Assembly (NCBI RefSeq): GCF_029439455.1
Contig: NZ_JAQFVG010000302.1
Coordinates: 1 to 40,852, forward strand
DNA: 40,852 bases
Origin: Caballeronia sp. BR00000012568055
GTDB taxonomy: Bacteria > Pseudomonadota > Gammaproteobacteria > Burkholderiales > Burkholderiaceae
Direction: 5' to 3'
The position numbers and the translations under genes are program-made. Shown here piece by piece: positions 24,885 to 33,483 of the stretch (position 1 is its first letter; every line of letters begins with the position of its first letter). The notes under the pieces were generated by a model. It did no database searches. It saw nothing but the letters and a program-made list of their open reading frames with translations, and was not told the DNA's origin.

Positions 24885-26150
24885 GTGCTGCACCAGATCA
24901 TCGACCGCCGATTAGCCGGTAAGAACAAGAGCATCGCCAATCGCGAGCGCTTTCTGCGTCGCGTCAAGAGTTATATTCGCCGCGCGGTTTCCGACGCGGT
25001 GCGCGATCGCAGTATCAAAGACATCCAGAGTACTCAGAGCATCACCATTCCCAAGAAGGACATCTCCGAGCCATCGTTCCGACACGGACCGGGCGGCAAG
25101 CGCGAGTACGTCCATCCGGGCAATGCTGATTACATTCGCGGCGACAAGATTCCGCGTCCGCCAGGCGGTGCGGGTGGCGGCGGAAAAAGCGCCAGCAACG
25201 AGGGCGAAGGGCAGGACGACTTCGTTTTCGAACTGTCGCGCGAAGAATTCATGCAGTACTTTTTCGACGACCTCGAATTGCCACGCCTCGTCAAAACCCA
25301 ACTGCTTGCCGTGCCGACATGGAAAAACGTACGCGCGGGTTGGTCGGCGGAAGGCACGCCGAACAATATCGACGTCGTGCGTTCGCTGCGCAGCGCGTTG
25401 GGACGTCGGATCGCTTTGGGTTTTCCGCTCGCGGCGCAGTTGCGCGAGATGGAGCGCCAGCTCGAACAACTGAAGGAAGAGAAGGGCGACGCCGAGGAAA
25501 TCGCGCGGCTGGAAGCCGAGATCGTGGTCATGCAAGGGCGCATCACGCGTATTCCTTTCATCGATCCATTCGATCTGCGCTATATCAACCGCGTGAAGCA
25601 ACCGACGCCATCGAGCAAGGCCGTCATGTTCTGCCTGATGGACGTCTCCGGTTCGATGGACGAGCAGCGCAAGGACTTGTCGAAACGCTTCTTCATTCTC
25701 CTGTACCTGTTCCTGCAGCGGAACTACGAGAAGATCGAAGTGGTGTTCATCCGCCATCACACGCGCGCCGAGGAAGTGGACGAAGACACCTTCTTCCATT
25801 CGACCGAAAGCGGCGGCACGGTGGTGTCGAGCGCGCTCGAACTGATGAAGAAGATTATGGACGAGCGCTACTCGCCGAGCGAATGGAATATCTACGGCGC
25901 GCAGGCCTCGGACGGCGACAACTGGACCGACGATTCCCCGAAATGCCGCAAGCTCCTCTCCGACGATATCCTGCCGAAGGTGCGGTATTTTGCTTATATA
26001 CAAGTGGCGCCAGAGGAGCAAAATCTCTGGTTGGAGTATGCTCAACTGGCACTCGGCGCGCCTGAACTTGCGATGAAAAAAGTCGACTCGGCAGCGGATA
26101 TTTATCCGGTCTTCCGAGAGCTTTTCGAAAAGCAACAGGCGGCGGCATGA
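24885..26150 (+). CDS. YeaH/YhbH-family protein (VWA domain)
   Basis: A 421-residue cytoplasmic protein of the DUF444 family (YeaH in E. coli, YhbH in Bacillus). The N-terminal half is basic and contains FRHGPGGKREYVHPGN and a glycine-rich linker; the C-terminal half is a von Willebrand A-type domain with the metal site motif D-V-S-G-S at residues 253-257. A coiled-coil like segment with many Glu/Arg is at about 185-215. Start is GTG at 24885 with GGGAG upstream; an ATG two bases earlier is in another frame and stops quickly. It follows prkA by 150 bases and probably works with the kinase in stress response. Confidence 0.93.
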   Translation: MLHQIIDRRLAGKNKSIANRERFLRRVKSYIRRAVSDAVRDRSIKDIQSTQSITIPKKDISEPSFRHGPGGKREYVHPGNADYIRGDKIPRPPGGAGGGGKSASNEGEGQDDFVFELSREEFMQYFFDDLELPRLVKTQLLAVPTWKNVRAGWSAEGTPNNIDVVRSLRSALGRRIALGFPLAAQLREMERQLEQLKEEKGDAEEIARLEAEIVVMQGRITRIPFIDPFDLRYINRVKQPTPSSKAVMFCLMDVSGSMDEQRKDLSKRFFILLYLFLQRNYEKIEVVFIRHHTRAEEVDEDTFFHSTESGGTVVSSALELMKKIMDERYSPSEWNIYGAQASDGDNWTDDSPKCRKLLSDDILPKVRYFAYIQVAPEEQNLWLEYAQLALGAPELAMKKVDSAADIYPVFRELFEKQQAAA

Positions 26151-26275
26151 GTCCAAGACAGTCGAACAACGAAGCGCGTGGATATCATCTGGAGAGCACG
26201 GACGATCGTGCTGCCCGGCTGGGTCCCGAGGCGGGGCAACGCAATGCGTCGGCAGCGGCGCAGAAGGAAGGCAGA

Positions 26276-27796
26276 ATGAATGTTGCGGAAAAACGGCCTC
26301 TGCCGTGCCCGTCGGACTGGAGTATCGAACTGATCGAAGAGTACGACGCGGAGATTTCGCGCGTCGCGAATCGGTACGGACTCGATACTTATCCCATTCA
26401 GCTCGAAATCATCAGTTCCGAGCAGATGATGGATGCGTACGCGTCGGTCGGCATGCCGGTGAATTATCGGCACTGGTCGTTCGGCAAGCACTTTCTCTCG
26501 ACCGAGAAGGGTTATCGGCGCGGGCAGATGGGCCTTGCGTACGAAATCGTCATTAATTCCAATCCCTGTATCGCGTATCTCATGGAAGAAAACACCATGA
26601 CGATGCAGGCGCTCGTGATCGCTCACGCGGCGTACGGGCATAACTCGTTTTTCAAAGGCAATTATCTGTTCCGCCTGTGGACGGATGCGCACGCGATCAT
26701 CGATTACCTCGTGTATGCGAAGAATTACATCGCGGAGTGCGAGGAGCGGTTTGGGTTGGATCGCGTCGAAGAGTTGCTCGATTCGTGTCATGCGCTGATG
26801 AACTATGGCGTGGATCGCTACAAGCGTCCGCAGAAGCTGTCGCTGGCGAAGGAAGCGGCGATGCGTCGGGAGCGTGAGGCGTATCTGCAATCGCAGGTGA
26901 ATGAACTGTGGCGCACCTTGCCGAAGGGCAAAGAGCAGTCGCAGGAAGAAATCGAGAGCCGATATCCGCCGGAGCCGCAGGAGAATTTGTTGTACTTCGC
27001 GGAGAAGAATGCGCCGCTGCTTGAGCCTTGGGAGCGCGAGGTGATTCGTATCGTGCGCAAGGTCGGACAGTATTTTTATCCGCAGCGGCAAACGCAGGTG
27101 ATGAACGAAGGCTGGGCGACGTTTTGGCATTACACGCTGCTCAATACGCTCTATAACGAAGGCCGGCTCGAAGACGGCTTCATGATGGAGTTTCTGCATT
27201 CGCATTCGAATGTGGTGTATCAGCCGCCGGTCACGAAGCCGTATTACAGCGGCATCAATCCGTACGCACTCGGCTTTTCGATGATGAGCGATATTCGCCG
27301 CATCTGCGAAAACCCGACCGATGAAGATCGCGAGTGGTTCCCGGAACTGGCAGGCAGCGACTGGCTGGAGTCCTTGCACTATGCGATGCGCAACTTCAAG
27401 GACGAGAGCTTTATCGCGCAGTATTTATCACCGCATCTGATCCGCGAAATGCGCCTGTTCTCGATCCTTGACGACGATATGCGCGATGCGCTGGAAGTAT
27501 CGGCGATTCACGATGGCAGCGGGTATCGTTATGTGCGGCAGGCTTTGTCGCGGCAATACGATATTCATCATCGCGAGCCGAATATTCAGGTGTATTCGGT
27601 GAATACGCGCGGCGACCGAAGTCTGACGCTGCGTCACTTCATGACCGATAACCGGCATCTTTCCAACGACAGCGATGAAGTGCTCAAGCACATGGCGCGC
27701 TTGTGGCAGTTCGATGTTTATCTGGAAAGCGTGGATGAGAACGGGACGGTGAGGAAGCGGTTCGAGTGTAGGTATACGGCGCCGACGCCGCGCTGA
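26276..27796 (+). CDS. SpoVR-family protein (YcgB)
   Basis: A 506-residue SpoVR family protein, close in length to E. coli YcgB. Conserved stretches include YGLDTYPIQLEIISSEQMMDAY read in parts, VGMPVNYRHWSFGK, NPCIAYLMEENT, VIAHAAYGHNSFFKGNYLF in parts, NEGWATFWHYT and SNVVYQP. Despite the sporulation name it is common in non-sporulating bacteria and is induced with YeaG/YeaH. ATG 26276 is chosen for the AAGGAAGG Shine-Dalgarno and family length; an in-frame ATG at 26147, overlapping the yeaH stop as ATGA, would add 43 low-complexity residues. It ends before a good terminator. Confidence 0.92.
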   Translation: MNVAEKRPLPCPSDWSIELIEEYDAEISRVANRYGLDTYPIQLEIISSEQMMDAYASVGMPVNYRHWSFGKHFLSTEKGYRRGQMGLAYEIVINSNPCIAYLMEENTMTMQALVIAHAAYGHNSFFKGNYLFRLWTDAHAIIDYLVYAKNYIAECEERFGLDRVEELLDSCHALMNYGVDRYKRPQKLSLAKEAAMRREREAYLQSQVNELWRTLPKGKEQSQEEIESRYPPEPQENLLYFAEKNAPLLEPWEREVIRIVRKVGQYFYPQRQTQVMNEGWATFWHYTLLNTLYNEGRLEDGFMMEFLHSHSNVVYQPPVTKPYYSGINPYALGFSMMSDIRRICENPTDEDREWFPELAGSDWLESLHYAMRNFKDESFIAQYLSPHLIREMRLFSILDDDMRDALEVSAIHDGSGYRYVRQALSRQYDIHHREPNIQVYSVNTRGDRSLTLRHFMTDNRHLSNDSDEVLKHMARLWQFDVYLESVDENGTVRKRFECRYTAPTPR

Positions 27797-27800
27797 ACGA

Positions 27801-27826
27801 AAAACCGGCTCTTGCGAGCCGGTTTT
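27801..27826. terminator. Bidirectional terminator after spoVR
   Basis: AAAACCGGCTC (27801-27811), loop TTGC, GAGCCGGTTTT (27816-27826), followed by CTTTT. The perfect 11-bp stem has a T-run on each side, so it can end the plus-strand spoVR transcript and the convergent minus-strand permease transcript. Confidence 0.9.
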
Positions 27827-27829
27827 CTT

Positions 27830-28888
27830 TTATGGCTGCCGATCTTCCTCATCCTGCGTAAAAATATCCCAACTCGCCATAAACAACGCAGCCACCAGCG
27901 GCCCGATCACAAATCCATTGATCCCGAACAGCGCCATCCCGCCGAGCGTGGAAATCAGCACGACCCAATCGGGCATCTTCGTATCCTTGCCGACCAGCAA
28001 AGGTCGCAGCAGGTTATCGACGAGACCGATGACGACCACGCAGAACGCGACCAAAATAATTCCCTTCCATACCGCGCCCGTCATAAAGAAGTAGAGCGCA
28101 GCCGGCACCCAGATGATCGCCGCGCCAACTGCCGGCAGCAGCGACAGAAACGCCATCAGCACGCCCCACAGCAGTGATCCGTTGATGCCGAGAATCCAGA
28201 AGATCAGCCCGCCCAGAAAACCCTGCACCGCGGCCACTGCGATATTTCCCTTCACCGTCGCGCGCACAACCGTCGTGAACTTGGCGATCAGATGCTGCTT
28301 CGGCTCCGCATCGAGCGGAATCGCGCGGCGGATGCGCCGGCCGATCTCGCCGCCATCACGCAGCAGAAAGAACACGAGGTACAGCATCACGCCGAAGCTC
28401 ACCACGAACTGGAACGTGTTCTGACCAATCGACAAGGCCTGCGCCGCCGCAAACTGGCTGATCGCCGATGCGCCGTCCATCAGCTTGCGCTGGATGCCGC
28501 CAATATCCGTCAAGCCGTATCGACCGAGCAGTTGTTGCGCGGAATTCGGCAGCGCCTGAAGGATGTGCTGAAAGTACAGCCCGAAATTCCACTCGCCGGA
28601 TTTGATCTGCGCGTACGCAAAGGCGATTTCCTGCACCAGCGTCACCGCGACGATCGCCAGCGGAATGATAACGATCAGAATCGTGACGCCCAGCGTCGTT
28701 AGTGCGGCGAGATTGCGGCGTTTGCCGAAGCGCGCGGCGAGATAACGCTGCATCGGCTGGAACAGGATGGCGAGAATCGCGCCCCAGAAGATCGCGCCGA
28801 AGAACGGCAACAGCACCCAGGCCAGCGCCACCGTCACGATCAGCAACAGCAGATGGAAAAATTTCTGATGAACGATTTCGTCTTTCAT
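27830..28888 (-). CDS. AI-2E-family transporter (PerM/TqsA type)
   Basis: A 352-residue inner-membrane protein with about seven to eight hydrophobic segments: HLLLLIVTVALAWVLLPFF at the start, then FWGAILAILFQP, a pair around ILIVIIPLAIVAV, a long soluble middle portion, and a closely spaced C-terminal cluster including LLWGVLMAFLSLLPAVGAAIIWVPAALYFF read in parts and GLVDNLLRPLLVG, the best family marker. Members export autoinducer-2 or act as Na+/H+ or other antiporters; the substrate here is unknown. ATG 28888 is chosen over an open upstream extension because it begins right before the first helix, with family-like length. Confidence 0.9.
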   Translation of the reverse strand: MKDEIVHQKFFHLLLLIVTVALAWVLLPFFGAIFWGAILAILFQPMQRYLAARFGKRRNLAALTTLGVTILIVIIPLAIVAVTLVQEIAFAYAQIKSGEWNFGLYFQHILQALPNSAQQLLGRYGLTDIGGIQRKLMDGASAISQFAAAQALSIGQNTFQFVVSFGVMLYLVFFLLRDGGEIGRRIRRAIPLDAEPKQHLIAKFTTVVRATVKGNIAVAAVQGFLGGLIFWILGINGSLLWGVLMAFLSLLPAVGAAIIWVPAALYFFMTGAVWKGIILVAFCVVVIGLVDNLLRPLLVGKDTKMPDWVVLISTLGGMALFGINGFVIGPLVAALFMASWDIFTQDEEDRQP

Positions 28889-29097
28889 AACTGATTCGAG
28901 TCGATGAGAACGGCGAGGAGAACGGGCGGATATAGCACGTGGCGTGCCGCATCGTTCTGATTCGAGCCCAGATATCGGAAAGGGTTCGATCGGCATTACA
29001 GCGACGCACACCGCGTCGACTAAAATCCGGCATCCATTCCTTGCGAATGCCTTCCGGTGCGATGCACCCAACCGGCGTTCGCACAACGTATCGAACT

Positions 29098-29976
29098 ATG
29101 AATCCTGGCGTCGTCTACGCGTTCGCGGCCTTTGCCATCTGGGGCCTTTTTCCGATTTACTTCAAAGCCTTGCATTCGATCAGCCCGATAGAAATGCTCG
29201 CGCACCGCATGGCGTGGTCGATGATTTTTCTGCTGATCGTGCTGACCGTGCTGCGCAAATGGCAGTGGATCGTGCCGGTGATGCGTGACAAACGTCTGCT
29301 CGTGCGTTTCGCGGCGAGCGCGGTGCTGTTGTCGTCGAACTGGGGGCTTTATATCTGGGCGGTGAACGCGGGGCACATCGTCGAGGCGAGTTTGGGTTAC
29401 TTCATCAATCCGCTCGTGAACGTGTTGTTCGGCATGGCGTTTTTGCACGAGCGGCTGCGGCCCGTGCAGTGGATTGCGGTGGTGATTGCGGCGGCGGGCG
29501 TGGTGTGGCTGACCATCGTGAATGGCGCGCCGCCGTGGATCAGCTTTGCGCTTGCGCTGACGTTTGGCGGATATGGCTTGCTGCGCAAGACGGCATCGCT
29601 CGGGGCGCTGGAAGGGCTGACGCTCGAAACCATGATTCTGTGCCCGGTCGCGTTGCTGTATCTGTATTTCCTGAACGCGCACGGCGGCAGCGGCTTCATG
29701 GAAGCATCGCTAGGCGTGAAGTTGTTGCTGGCAGCAGCAGGGCCGGTGACGGCCGTGCCGCTGCTTTTGTTCGCGGCGGGCGCGCGCCGCATTCCCTTGT
29801 CGATGCTCGGCCTCATTCAATACATCACGCCGTCGCTGCAATTGCTGATCGGCGTGCTGATCTACGGCGAGTTCTTCGGCCACGATCAGTTGATCGGCTA
29901 CGGCGCGATCTGGGCCGCGCTGCTGCTGTATTCGGCCGAAAGCATCTTCTGGGCGAAGGCGGCGCGCAGCGCCTGA
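29098..29976 (+). CDS. rarD: RarD-type EamA/DMT-family permease
   Basis: A 292-residue inner-membrane protein with ten hydrophobic segments in two EamA halves. The N-terminus MNPGVVYAFAAFAIWGLFPI and the SPIEMLAHRMAWS segment are typical of RarD (chloramphenicol-sensitive protein); later SNWGLYIWAVNAGHIVEASL, NPLVNVLFG and GLIQYITPSLQLLIG are strongly conserved in that group. The transported compound is not known. It diverges from the AI-2E gene and converges on the aldo/keto reductase gene: its TGA ends at 29976 and the neighbour's stop begins at 29977, with no space for a separate terminator. Confidence 0.92.
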   Translation: MNPGVVYAFAAFAIWGLFPIYFKALHSISPIEMLAHRMAWSMIFLLIVLTVLRKWQWIVPVMRDKRLLVRFAASAVLLSSNWGLYIWAVNAGHIVEASLGYFINPLVNVLFGMAFLHERLRPVQWIAVVIAAAGVVWLTIVNGAPPWISFALALTFGGYGLLRKTASLGALEGLTLETMILCPVALLYLYFLNAHGGSGFMEASLGVKLLLAAAGPVTAVPLLLFAAGARRIPLSMLGLIQYITPSLQLLIGVLIYGEFFGHDQLIGYGAIWAALLLYSAESIFWAKAARSA

Positions 29977-30972
29977 TTAACGCAAGGCATCGCCCCAGCG
30001 ATATTCGACGGTGGCATCGTCGAGTTTCGACTTGATCTCGGGATCGAGCGGCGTGTCGATGGTGGCGAGGGTTTCATCGAGTTGATCGGGACGGCTCGCG
30101 CCGATGATCGCCGAGGTCACCGCCGGATTCGCCAGCACCCACGCCAGCGACGTGCTCAGCATCGAGCGGCCGGTCGGTTCGACGATTTCCTTGATCTTCT
30201 CGATGGTGTGAAACTCGCGCTCGTGCCAGTAGCGTTGCGCGTACATCGCGCCGGCCTTGCCGACGGTATCGGTAAAGCGGCCGGCTTCCGGCTTGGCGTC
30301 GTGCTTGTGCTTGCCGGTCAGCAAGCCGCCCGCGAGCGGGTTGTACGGAATCACGGCCAGACCTTCTTCGGTCGCCAGCGGCAGCAGCTCGCGTTCGATC
30401 TGGCGGAACAGCAGGTTATAGCGCGGCTGTATCGAGACGAAACGCGCCGTGCGCAACACGTCCGCGCGTCCGAGCGCGCGCGCCAGCCGATAAGCCAGAT
30501 AGTTCGATACGCCGATATACCGCGCCTTGCCTTGCTTCACGATGATATCCAGCGCTTCCAGCATCTCGTCGATGGGCGTATCGCGATCGTCGTTGTGGAG
30601 TTGGTAAAGATCGACGTAATCGGTGTCGAGGCGCTTGAGCGAGGCATCGATGGCATCGAGCAAGTGCTTTCTGGACGCGCCTTTCTGCCACGAAAGCGGT
30701 CCCATTTCATGCACGGCCTTGGTGGCGAGAATGTATTGATCGCGCTTGCCTTTCAGCCATCGACCGACGATTTCCTCCGTGCGTCCGGCAATGTCATAGC
30801 CCGCGCCGAGCGGGTAGACGTTCGCTGTATCGATAAAATTCACGCCCGCGTCCGCCGCGCGATCCATGATTTGGCGCGATACGTCTTCCTCGCTTTGCAA
30901 GCCGAACGTCATGGTGCCGAGGGTGAGACGCGAGACGGTGAGACCGGTATTGCCGAATTTGCGGTATTCCAC
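29977..30972 (-). CDS. Aldo/keto reductase
   Basis: A 331-residue NADPH-dependent oxidoreductase of the AKR superfamily with a TIM barrel. The tetrad residues are visible: Asp and Tyr in FIDTANVYPLG (near residues 47-53), Lys in ILATKAV and His in LYQLHNDD. The C-terminus has the cofactor-binding SAIIGASRPDQLDE. It resembles the Tas/YajO-like group that acts on aldehydes and sugars; the substrate is unknown. Start is GTG at 30972 (no nearby ATG) with a GGAG Shine-Dalgarno. Its stop abuts that of rarD. Confidence 0.93.
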   Translation of the reverse strand: MEYRKFGNTGLTVSRLTLGTMTFGLQSEEDVSRQIMDRAADAGVNFIDTANVYPLGAGYDIAGRTEEIVGRWLKGKRDQYILATKAVHEMGPLSWQKGASRKHLLDAIDASLKRLDTDYVDLYQLHNDDRDTPIDEMLEALDIIVKQGKARYIGVSNYLAYRLARALGRADVLRTARFVSIQPRYNLLFRQIERELLPLATEEGLAVIPYNPLAGGLLTGKHKHDAKPEAGRFTDTVGKAGAMYAQRYWHEREFHTIEKIKEIVEPTGRSMLSTSLAWVLANPAVTSAIIGASRPDQLDETLATIDTPLDPEIKSKLDDATVEYRWGDALR

Positions 30973-31026
30973 GGTTGCGCTCCGAATTCCGAGTGGGGAA
31001 AAACGAACAGTATCCCGGCTTTGCTT

Positions 31027-32412
31027 TTATCGTGCAGCCGGCGCCGCCGCCGCACTTGGTCGCGGCCGATCCAGCCGACGAAACACCGCGCCCGACAACA
31101 AGGTCACCACGCCCATGCACACGAAGCTCAGCTTGAAACCGATCGCGGCATTGCCGAACTGGCCTTCGAACACCTGCACCAGCGATCCGCCGATCGACAC
31201 GCCCAGACCGATGGCCAGCATCTGCACCATCGAGAACAGACTGTTGCCGCTGCCGGCGTCCTTAATCGACAAGCCTTTAAGCGTGACGCTGTTCATCGCG
31301 GCGAACTGCATCGAATTGCACGCGCCGAACACGGCGAGAATGGCGATTTCGGCGATCAGCGGGAAGGACGGCGAAAACGCCGCGAACGCGACGATCGACG
31401 CGCCCACCAACACCGTGTTCACCATCAGGAAGGTGTCGTAACCGTAGCGCTTCACCAACTGCGCGATCCAGCGCTTGCTCAGCGTGCCCGCGAGCGCAAT
31501 CGGAATCATCATCAGACCGGAGTGAAGCGGCGTGTAGCCGAGCTCGAGTTGCATCAGGAGCGGCAGCAAGAACGGCACCGCGCTCGATCCGATCCGGCAC
31601 AGCAGATTGCCGATCAGACCGACGCTGAAGTTCGGCTCGCGGAACAGCGCGAGGTCGAACAGCGGATTGCGCTTGCGCCGCGCGTACGGAATGTAGGCGA
31701 AGGCGGATATCGCCGCGACCACGAACAAAATCGCCGATACCACGCCGCGATGCGTTTGCACCGGTGAATCCAGCGCCAGCGAGAACGACACCATGCACAG
31801 CGACAGCAGCCCGCAGCCGACGAAATCGAAAGGCGGCGCATCGTGGACGGCATCGTTGGGGAGAAAGCGCTGCGCGGCATACAGACCGATTACGCCGATC
31901 GGCACGTTGATCAGAAAGATCCAGTGCCACGAGAACGATTCGACGAACCAGCCGCCGAGCGTCGGGCCGAGGATCGGGCCGACTTGCCCGGCGACGGAAA
32001 TCATCGCGAGGGCGGAGACGTAGGCTTCGCCGGTGACGGTGCGCAGTACGGCGAGACGGCCGATCGGCAGCAGCATCGATCCGCCGATGCCTTGCAGCAC
32101 GCGCGCCAGCACCAGTTGATTCAGCGTATGCGCGTTCGCGCAGGCCAGCGATCCGATCACAAACAGCGCGATGGAAATGAAGTACACGCGCCGCGTGCCA
32201 AATCGGTCGGCCAGCCAGCCGGAAGCGGGCGTGAGCAGCGCCATCGTGAGCGTGTAGGCGACGACGATGGATTGCATCGCGAGCGGCGCGGCGTGCAGCT
32301 CGCGCGCGATGGAAGGCAGCGCCGTATTCACGATAGTCGTGTCGAGCGCCTGCATAAAAAAGCCCACGGCGACGATCCAGAGCAGTGCCGTGTGCGGGGA
32401 CTTTTGCATCAT
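31027..32412 (-). CDS. mdtD: MdtD-like multidrug efflux MFS transporter (DHA2 type)
   Basis: A 461-residue major facilitator with about fourteen membrane segments. It shows family-specific motifs: GFFMQALDTTIVNTALPSIA in helix 1 (motif D1), GWLADRFGTRRV (motif A) and LQGIGGSMLLPIGRL (motif B), then SWHWIFLINVPIGVIGL. Side by side with E. coli MdtD the N-terminal half matches closely in recall. It should export drugs or metabolites by proton antiport; the compound is unknown. The start could be either of two adjacent ATGs (32412 or 32409). A LysR regulator is divergent and is the natural candidate for control. Polar Pro/Ala-rich C-terminus. Confidence 0.9.
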   Translation of the reverse strand: MMQKSPHTALLWIVAVGFFMQALDTTIVNTALPSIARELHAAPLAMQSIVVAYTLTMALLTPASGWLADRFGTRRVYFISIALFVIGSLACANAHTLNQLVLARVLQGIGGSMLLPIGRLAVLRTVTGEAYVSALAMISVAGQVGPILGPTLGGWFVESFSWHWIFLINVPIGVIGLYAAQRFLPNDAVHDAPPFDFVGCGLLSLCMVSFSLALDSPVQTHRGVVSAILFVVAAISAFAYIPYARRKRNPLFDLALFREPNFSVGLIGNLLCRIGSSAVPFLLPLLMQLELGYTPLHSGLMMIPIALAGTLSKRWIAQLVKRYGYDTFLMVNTVLVGASIVAFAAFSPSFPLIAEIAILAVFGACNSMQFAAMNSVTLKGLSIKDAGSGNSLFSMVQMLAIGLGVSIGGSLVQVFEGQFGNAAIGFKLSFVCMGVVTLLSGAVFRRLDRPRPSAAAAPAAR

Positions 32413-32428
32413 GTTGTCGGTTGAATGT

Positions 32429-32463
32429 TGCTGAAATCGTGCTGAAAGTCGTGCTGAAAGCAG
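32429..32463. repeat. Threefold 12-base tandem repeat between mdtD and lysR
   Basis: TGCTGAAATCG (32429-32439), TGCTGAAAGTCG (32440-32451) and TGCTGAAAGCAG (32452-32463) follow one another about 17-51 bases upstream of the mdtD start. The spacing is close to one helix turn, so it could be a multi-site regulator target; slippage duplication is the other reading. Confidence 0.6.
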
Positions 32464-32563
32464 CGTTATCGCGCCATGTGTGAAATCTTAATGACTTGGC
32501 TTGCTATCGGGAAGCCCGCTAACCACATTGACTGCAATCGGATATACCGATCACAATGTCGTC

Positions 32564-33424
32564 ATGCTGAATCCAGTCTGGCTGAATACCTTCGCGACGG
32601 CGGCCACGTCGCAGAGCTTTACCGATGCAGGCACTAAGCTCGGCCTGAGGCAATCGAGTGTCTCCGAGCATATTAGACGCCTGGAAGAGAGCGTCGGGCG
32701 ACGGCTTTTCGTGCGCGACACGCATTCGCTGGCGCTCACCGCCGACGGCGAAGCCATGCTGATCCACGCCCGCGTGATCCTCGACGCCATGGCGCATGCT
32801 CAATCGCAATTCGATTCGCCACGGCTGCGCGGCCGCGTGCGACTAGGTTCATCAGACGATCTGGCGCTGGGGCCGCTGCCGAGCGTGCTGGCGGCGTTCC
32901 GCGACACACATCCGGACGTGGAACTGGAAATCACCATCGGCATGACCGGACGCCTTTACCAACTGGTCGATGCGGGCGAACTGGACCTCGCCGTCGGCAA
33001 ACGCCGTTTAGGCGATGCGCGCGGCACGCGGCTGTTTCGCGGCCGTCTGGAATGGCTCGCCAAGCCGGAAACGGTTGTTGATATCACGCAGCCGCTGCCG
33101 CTGATTCTGGTCGCGGAGCCGAGCGTCACGCGCGGCGTCGTGCTCGACACGCTGGCGATGACCGGCGCGAGCTGGCAGATCGTCTGCACCAGCAGCAGCC
33201 ACGCGGGGTGTATCGCTGCGGCGCGGGGCGGGTTGGGGCTGACGGTGCGATCGCATTTTCTGGCCGGGCGCGGGCTGGCGCCGCCGGTGAATCGCGCGGA
33301 TTTGCCGGAATTGCCGGAAGTGGAGTTCATCGCGTTTGGTGCGAAACATCTGAGCCGTCCCGCCGAAACGCTGCTTCAGCTACTCGAAAACAGCGACCTG
33401 CGCGGCGAGTGGGACGGCGAGTAA
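32564..33424 (+). CDS. LysR-family transcriptional regulator
   Basis: A 286-residue regulator. The winged helix-turn-helix is at residues 3-60: WLNTFATAATSQSFTDAG, then LGLRQSSVSEHIRRLEESVG and RRLFVRD, followed by the linker helix and a periplasmic-binding-like effector domain with the usual VRLGSSDDLALGPLPSVLAAF opening read in parts. ATG 32564 gives the canonical start; upstream extension in the same frame has no match. It is divergent from mdtD across about 150 bases containing the 12-base repeats, so it likely controls the pump and itself. The effector is unknown. Confidence 0.92.
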   Translation: MLNPVWLNTFATAATSQSFTDAGTKLGLRQSSVSEHIRRLEESVGRRLFVRDTHSLALTADGEAMLIHARVILDAMAHAQSQFDSPRLRGRVRLGSSDDLALGPLPSVLAAFRDTHPDVELEITIGMTGRLYQLVDAGELDLAVGKRRLGDARGTRLFRGRLEWLAKPETVVDITQPLPLILVAEPSVTRGVVLDTLAMTGASWQIVCTSSSHAGCIAAARGGLGLTVRSHFLAGRGLAPPVNRADLPELPEVEFIAFGAKHLSRPAETLLQLLENSDLRGEWDGE

Positions 33425-33483
33425 ATAGCAGGCGCGCAATGTGCAACGCCGGGTTGTGTTGCTGCAACTTCCGGCCATACCGA

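Noticed and set aside
24883..24885. ATG two bases before the chosen yeaH GTG start
   Set aside because: It is in a different frame and reaches a stop after about ten codons; the GTG frame gives the full family protein.
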